Assembly: GCA_034509495.1 (NCBI GenBank) | Contig: CM067511.1 | Location: 447,941-511,940, forward strand | DNA from: Acestrorhynchus altus | Taxonomy: Eukaryota; Chordata; Actinopteri; Characiformes; Acestrorhynchidae | DNA: 64,000 bases | Reading direction: 5' to 3' | Shown here: piece by piece, positions 57,746 to 64,000 of the stretch | Position numbering within the stretch: the stretch's first letter is position 1 | Layout: every line of letters begins with the position of its first letter | Position numbers and translations under genes: made by a program | The notes under the pieces: model-generated | Seen by the model: only the letters and a program-made list of their open reading frames with translations | Told to the model about the DNA's origin: nothing | The model's database searches: none

Positions 57746-60045
57746 ATGCTGAAGACCCGCCACTGCCTGCTGGGGCTCCGAACCTTCCTGGAGCTGAGCA
57801 GCAGAATCTGGAGCTTCTTCCTTTATATCCTCAGGAAACACCTCAGAACGGTACTGACACACCTCAGAACGGTACTGACACACCCCAGAACGGTACTGAC
57901 ACACCCCAGAACGGTACTGACACACCTCGGAACGGTACTCGCACACCTCGGAACGGTACTGACACACCTGGGAACGGTACTCGCACACCCCGGAACGGCA
58001 CTGACACACCTCGGAACGGTACTGACACACCTGGGAACGGTACTGACACACCTGGGAACGGTACTGACACACCTGGGAACGGTACTGACACACCCCGGAA
58101 CGGTACTCGCACACCCCGGAACGGTACTCGCACACCCCGGAACGGTACTCGCACACCTCGGAGCGGTACTCGCACACCTCGGAACGGAACGGTACTCGCA
58201 CACCTCGGAACGGAACGGTACTCGCACACCCCGGAACAGCACTGACACTGTCTTGCACCTGGAGCATCACTGTTGCACTGATAGGCCTCAGAACGTTAGT
58301 CTCCCCTATATAGTGTTCTATACAGTGAGTAGTGAAGAAGTTGACCAGTTTGGACACAGAAATGATTACGTCCGCCCCAAGTGGTGTAGCGGGCTACCAC
58401 TATGATCCTGGGGTTGCTGGTTCGAATCCAAGTTGATGCTGGGGGGTAATTGGCACGTCTAAATTAGTAGGGGCCTAAAATAGATTGACCTGCAAATTCT
58501 GACATGTACAAATAAATTCTCAAATGAAGTTGAAACAACTTGTTAGGGAGTGGAGGACGAAAGGCTGTCCAGGGCGGAGGTTTGTGAGAAGGTACAGCAT
58601 GCAGCTTTCTGAAAACGTTGTCACATGGTTAACTCAGGTGTGACTAGTTTCACAGTTTAATCACACAGTGACGGAGTGAACGACTGGTTAAAGCTCTACT
58701 TCTCCACCAGAGTGTTTGTGTGAACAACAGCTGCTTTAATGGTCCCTTGATTGTCCTGGACTCTGGTTTCCCGCGTGTCTTATTCACCCGAGCACAAACA
58801 GAGTTAATGGACCTAAACTCACTGTAAGGTTCTCTACCGTTTCGAGCTACTCGACCAGTTAGACACCAGTTTGTGCTCTGTAATGAGACCACTCATATCT
58901 CTGCACTGGACATATCCGCGGTACTCTCAGTACGGAACACCGATCCCTGCGCTCGGAATGCTTTTCACACCGTTTTAAAACCATTAAACCTAATTTTACA
59001 TTTTTAAGGTCTAATGCTGACCACTGTATGGGGGTCTGCAGGAATTGTAACACTGGCGTCTCCTTAAAGACTCCTCCTGCTGTGATCTCCTGTGACAGCT
59101 GTAGGGTGGAGGGGTGGTGGATATAAATAGGGGAGCAGTGGCGGGGACCCGGACCCAGACAGCCCAGCTCTCACCAACAGTCAGTACATAACCACACAGT
59201 AAAGAACTACCGTGAGCTCGTACGCTCGCCGCGATCAGTCGCTCCAGTTCAGTGATGCACCACAATACCGTGACCTTCATAATGCTGGAGATGTCTGGAC
59301 GGGCCGTATGACCGTTTCATCATTTAGTACTTTATACTACTGAGCAGATCATAGGTGTGAACCCAGACCATCAGCATGGTTCATTACAGTGTAATTGGAA
59401 CCGTTTAACCTGTAGATTTTGTGTTCAGTGAAGTTAGTAAGTGTGAGGTAATCTGGGTAATTCATCAGCATTATTAAAGTTTATTGGTTAATTTTATTTA
59501 TTAATTTTATTTATACGGTTTTCAGTGGACCGGTGGCTGATCAGATCACACTCCTGTACTGTCCTGTTCAGTAATATGAGCTCAGTGGGGGCTGCGTTTT
59601 GGGAATGTTCCAGATTTCCAGGGAACCTGTGTCTAATCTGTGTTCCTGAGTGTGACCGTTAAGGAGTCAGCTCTGGGTCAGACATGACTACTGCAGCTTT
59701 CCAGACCTTTTAAAGTGATAGTTCAAAACCTCTCCAGACCCCGTCCGAACCCCCGTCCGAACCCCCGTCCGAACCCCCAGCCATTAGCACGGGTAATTTG
59801 GGGTAATTAAATATTTATGGAATATAGCTTTAACATGCAGAACTGAAGTGGATGTGACTAATTTACATTGTTTCAGTATGATTGTTGATTGTTTTCTCTC
59901 TCTGTCTGCAGATAATCCAGTATCAGACGGTTCGTTATGACACATTACCTCTGTCTCCTGCATCTCGAAACAGACTCAGTGAGTTCAGGCTTACTTCAGG
60001 TGGAATCTGTGTTCATAATGCAGTTATTCATAATTATTATCCATC

Positions 60046-60096
<51 letters not shown>

Positions 60097-63000
60097 GCAG
60101 TAAAGAGGAAGATCCTGGTGTTGGATCTGGACGAAACTCTGATACACTCGCATCATGACGGAGTGCTGAGGCCTACAGTCCGGCCTGGAACACCGCCAGA
60201 CTTCATACTGAAGGTAAACACACAGCCCCCTTAGTGTTCATTTTGTGATGAAACATTGTGACAGACTGTAATACACTATAGGAAGCGTAGGGGGCGCTCT
60301 ATAATGCACTACTGTCATACACTCGGCTCAAACAGGTCTGCAATCGGACGCGGAGCTGTTACATATGAATGAGCTTTATTTGCTGATGTGATTTTGATGT
60401 TGAGTGACTGTTTGATCTGTGTTTAGGTGGTAATAGACAAACATCCCGTGAGGTTTTTCGTCCATAAAAGGCCGCATGTCGACTTCTTCTTAGAAGTGGT
60501 AGGTCCCTCTGTACATACACACATCTGTGCAACACTCTATACAGCAATATACCCTGAATACCTGTAATTAACTGTATATAACATTAGAATAAACCCAAAT
60601 AAACGTAAAGCCAGAAGTCACTGAATGTATTTATTGTAAATCTCTTCAGTTATAAATCCAAATCCTTTTAATGAGACGTTGTATGATTTGTTTTTATTCT
60701 AATATTATTTATTTTGTATGAATTATAATGATATATAGGTTATTAAAGCATCAGCAGCAATAGTATTAAAGGTGGTAATTATTTATTTATTTAATAGCAT
60801 TTAGTCATTTTTATTTTTTTATTTATTAGTGGATATATTATGATTGTGTTCATACAGGACCAGGTAAGCACCATTTATTAGTGTGATTGCAGTAGGTAGT
60901 TTTCCTCATTGGAATAAATGGTGGAAGGTTCAGAAATTTTAGTGATGTCACTTCACCACACCAGCTTGGAGAATGTGCAGTCTATATACTGCAGGAACTG
61001 CACTGTCTAGTGAGTGGGATTGCAGTAGGCAATCACACCGTTGATCTTAAGTTTTATTCTTCTTCTTCTTCTTCTTATTATTATTATTCCACCTGTTTGT
61101 CCATAATTCCATGCACAATTTTTGAAATATTGACTCCATTCAAACTTTAAAATGTCTGTCCTGAACCTGAATGGTTTGCTTGTATGTAGCTTTATGTCCT
61201 GTAGCTTTACCACAGGACAGATCAGGACACATATTGCATGAAGCTACTCATGAAGCTATTTGGTGTTTATAGCTCAAAAAGAAGCTTTTTCTTTTTGAAC
61301 ATTTTAATTTTTGGACAAAAGTTTCCAGACAGTTTTAATGCATTTCTGTGGAAGAGTTTTGGCCACTTTTAATGTGCACACATTTTTACAGAAAGTACAG
61401 CATTTACATTTACACTTACACTTACATTTACACTTACATTCACTTTTACACTTACATTTACATTTATGGCATTTAGCAGACGTCCTTTTCCAGAGCGACT
61501 TACAAAGTGCTTTGCTGTTCTCAGAATATCCTTATCTAGTAGACGAGGCTGGAATCTAGAGGTTCCTCACTTACCTAAACGTATTGCATGATGCTTGAAC
61601 ACAACAGCTGATCTGAGCACAGCATGCAGTGTCTCTGCTCCTGCAGCTCTGTTACAATAATTAATAGACTTCATATGAGAATTTACTGTAATCACACATT
61701 AGGGGTGTAGTTTGTGCACTGCTGGTTCTGGTTCCAAGCCCAGATCAATGGTGAGGGTTGTGTCAGGAAGGGAAACTATAATTCAGATCATAAATATGAT
61801 GATCCGCCGTGGCGACTCCTAAAGGGAGCAGCTGAAAGAGGATGAAGATGATGAAGATGATGATGATGAGGATGATGATGATGAGGATGATGATGATGAG
61901 GATGATGAGGATGATGATGAAGATGATGAAGATGATGAAGATGATGATGATGATAAAGATGATGATGAAGATGATGAAGAAGATGATGAAGATGATGAAG
62001 AAGATGATGAAGATGATGAAGATGATGAAGATGATGATGATGAAGATGATGAAGAAGATGATGATGAAGAGGATGAAGATGATGAAGAGGATGAAGATGA
62101 TGAAGAGGATGAAGATGATGAAGAGGATGAAGATGAAGAAGATGAAGATGATGAAGAAGATGAAGAAGATGAAGAAGATGAAGATGATGAAGATGATGAA
62201 GATGATGAAGAAGATGAAGATGATGATCAAGATGATGATGATCAAGATGATGAGGATGAAGATGATGAGGATGAAGATGATGATGAGGATGATGATGATG
62301 ATGATGATGAGGATGAAGATGAGGATGATGAGGATGATGATGAAGTTGATGAAGTTGATGAGGATGATAAAGATGATGAGGATGAGGATGATGAAGATGA
62401 TGAGGATGATGAAGATGATGAGGATGATGATGATGAAGATGATGAAGATGATGATGATGATGAGGATGATGATGATGATGAAGAGGATGATGATGGTGAT
62501 GAGGGTGATGATGGTGATGATGAAGAGGAGGATGATGAGGATGAGGATGATGAGGGTGATGATGGTGATGATGAAGAGGATGATGATGATGAAGATGATG
62601 ATGATGAAGATGATGATGATGATGATGAAGAGGATGATGATGAAGAGGATGATGATGAAGAGGATGATGATGAGGATGAGGGTGAGGATGGTGATGATGA
62701 AGAGGAGGATGATGAGGATGATGAGGATGAGGACGATGAGGGTGATGATGATGATGATGATGAAGATGATGATGATGATGAGGATGAAGATGAAGATGAG
62801 GATGATGATGATGATGATGAGAATGATGATGAAGATGAGGATGATGAAGGGGCTATATTATGAACATTTGAAACCATGTTTATTTGAAATTGTGTTGAAA
62901 TAAATGTGTGAACAGTTTGATGATTTTAACAGTTGAATGAATAGTAAAATATGCTATTTTTAGAATTCATACATATTTACATATTTTTATGTAAGAGACA

Positions 63001-63176
63001 GTGAATACTTTCACATGTTTAATATACTCATATCTATTATTATTATTATTATTTATTTATTTATTATTATTGTTTATTATTAGCATTTATTATTATTGTT
63101 TATTATTATTATTATTGTTTATTATTATTATTATTATTAGTAGTAGTAGTAGTAGTATTGTTTATTATTATTTTTA

Positions 63177-63224
<48 letters not shown>

Positions 63225-63319
63225 GTGTAATAAATACACAAAACATTGAGTGACTGGCTGGACGCTGGGCTCTGAAATAAACCTGACCCCCCACAGCTCC
63301 CACTGCCTTGATCTCTACA

Positions 63320-63384
<65 letters not shown>

Positions 63385-63507
63385 CTGCAGGTCAGTCAGT
63401 GGTACGAGCTGGTTGTGTTTACAGCCAGTATGGAAATCTACGGCTCCGCTGTGGCCGATAAACTGGACAACAACAGGGGTGTCCTCAAACGCAGATACTA
63501 CAGACAG
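57746..63507 (+). CDS. ctdnep1: CTD nuclear envelope phosphatase 1 (Dullard), 5' part, runs past window
   Basis: Five exons in phase: 57746-57850, 59912-59978, 60095-60213, 60427-60498 and 63391-63507 give the first 160 residues of about 245. The start MLKTRHCLLGLRTF is the family start. An N-terminal membrane segment (WSFFLYIL) anchors the protein in the ER and nuclear envelope. The HAD-type phosphatase motif DLDETLIHSHHDG has nucleophile Asp68 and Asp70, and VFTAS is motif II. With NEP1R1 it dephosphorylates lipin and limits lipid synthesis and nuclear membrane growth; Dullard also damps BMP signalling. Exons 2-5 match zebrafish ctdnep1 closely. Exon 1 ends in a tandem repeat that includes the splice donor. 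Intron 4 is large and holds a 1-kb GAT array. Confidence 0.96.
57838..58250 (+). repeat. 21-bp minisatellite founded on the ctdnep1 exon 1 splice donor
   Basis: The unit CACCTCAGAACGGTACTGAC plus A begins inside exon 1 (codons for His-Leu-Arg-Thr) and spans the donor ACG|GTACTG. About sixteen 21-bp units plus a few altered ones follow. Nearly all keep the CGGTAC donor-like core (one has CGGCAC). The period is a multiple of three and the exon 1 frame stays open through the array. Confidence 0.92.
58373..58520 (+). mobile_element. tRNA-derived SINE in ctdnep1 intron 1
   Basis: A-box-like GTGGTGTAGCGGG and a perfect B box GGTTCGAATCC lie about 35 bases apart, as in a tRNA-derived RNA polymerase III promoter. 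A non-tRNA body with GGGGGTAATTGGCACGTC follows. Confidence 0.65.
60048..60092 (+). repeat. (TG)n abutting ctdnep1 exon 3
   Basis: The tract ends in TAG, the 3' splice site of the exon starting at 60095, leaving no other pyrimidine tract. Confidence 0.95.
61393..61835 (-). mobile_element. LINE tail and fish interspersed repeat, both minus strand
   Basis: 61393-61560 is the reverse of a LINE 3' end: (ATTTAC)n then GGCATTTAGCAGACGTCC and AGAGCGACTTACAAAGTGC. 61690-61835 is the reverse of the element at 56209-56372. Confidence 0.7.
61840..62865. repeat. 1-kb GAT/GAA trinucleotide array
   Basis: About 340 consecutive triplets of GAT with interspersed GAA, GAG and GGT lie in ctdnep1 intron 4. 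The uninterrupted period of three leaves long open frames in several frames (poly Met/Lys, poly Ser, poly Ile); none is a gene. The array begins at the end of an interspersed repeat. Confidence 0.97.
63322..63383 (+). repeat. (GT)n just before ctdnep1 exon 5
   Basis: The microsatellite is followed only by TCTGCAG before the exon starts at 63391. A (TTA)n block (63045-63225) lies upstream. Confidence 0.95.
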
Positions 63508-64000
63508 GTAACCCGTGGACATTAAAGCGATAGTTCATCCTGAAAGGTTCCCACCGTTTACACCAGCAGGTCACCTGACACACACTCCTCAGAGCCCTCA
63601 GCTATGAGCACTGTTCACTGTTGCTTATGTAGGATCTGAGATGGTGTGGCTCATTTGTCATAGTTTGACTGTAATATGTATTTTTATTCATGTTTGTTTA
63701 TAGAATTGTTCAATTCTATAAACTTAAATTTGGTTAAAAAAATGAATGTATTAACTCTAAACGGCAGAAACAGTTCATAATTTATTATTGTTATTAATCC
63801 TGCTGAGCAGATTATATATTAATGTTTCAATCTTAATATAATTAAAGTGTAATTTTATTCACATTAAATTTAAATGAATTATAAAGCAGCTTCATTTTAT
63901 GAATGTGTGTATGATGTGTAAAGTGGAATATTTGCAGTGTTTTGTTGGTTAGTGTTGAAAGTAGCTCATAAATTAAGAATTTTACTAAAATGTCTTTTTG
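63508..64000. other. ctdnep1 intron 5, start
   Basis: AT-rich intron sequence after the donor GTAACC. I see nothing else in it. Confidence 0.7.

Noticed and set aside
57641..58405. Long minus-strand frames of 121-238 codons opposite ctdnep1 exon 1
   Set aside because: The 21-bp period keeps all frames open; these are shadows of the repeat.
61842..62903. 353-codon open frame rich in Met, Lys and Arg
   Set aside because: It is a pure product of the GAT/GAA array; equally long frames exist on the other strand and in other frames.

Overview
This window is vertebrate nuclear DNA, almost certainly from a bony fish. It has short coding exons split by GT-AG introns and is saturated with (CA)n/(GT)n, (GA)n, (TTA)n and minisatellite arrays. 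It carries fish-type mobile elements: Tc1-like transposons, L2/CR1-like LINE tails ending in ATGTAAATGTAAATG or GATA repeats, and tRNA-derived SINEs. It also has a sox19 gene, a fish-lineage SoxB1 gene. The gene set matches human chromosome 17p13 (TM4SF5, MPDU1, SOX15/sox19, EIF4A1, SENP3, PLSCR3, CTDNEP1), so this is a conserved synteny block. No bacterial, phage or CRISPR features are present.

Layout: (1) 1.8-9.4 kb, minus strand: two tandem tm4sf5-like four-transmembrane genes. The first is clearly damaged and the second carries at least one reading-frame break. (2) 10.1-11.0 kb: a degenerate telomere-like CCCTAA-family tract. (3) 11.7-15.3 kb, plus: a complete seven-exon mpdu1-like gene. 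(4) 14.7-16.9 kb: six CTCF-like motifs, all in one orientation, around the 3' end of mpdu1 on the side facing sox19. (5) 21.7-23.2 kb, minus: sox19, two exons, intact. (6) 28.3-37.7 kb, minus: eif4a1, eleven exons, intact, with three copies of a likely H/ACA snoRNA in three introns and a TATA/CCAAT/TOP-like promoter. (7) 38-39.4 kb: a 5'-truncated LINE. (8) 40.3-48.4 kb, minus: senp3, ten coding exons, intact, with LINE and Tc1 debris in its introns and a long hairpin. (9) 50.5-55.1 kb, minus: a phospholipid scramblase gene in which one exon is full of frameshifts while its neighbours are clean. (10) 57.7 kb to the end, plus: ctdnep1 (Dullard), exons 1-5, continuing beyond the window.

Most of these genes are housekeeping: ER mannose-dolichol use, translation initiation, SUMO removal in the nucleolus, lipid scrambling and nuclear-envelope lipin phosphatase. 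sox19 is the developmental transcription factor among them. The most unusual features concern splicing and RNA. The ctdnep1 exon 1 splice donor is the founder unit of a 21-bp tandem repeat that keeps frame. (UG)n tracts abut seven splice sites. eif4a1 hosts a repeated intronic small RNA. All gene models were built by reading exons and splice sites by eye against remembered family sequences; no search was run.
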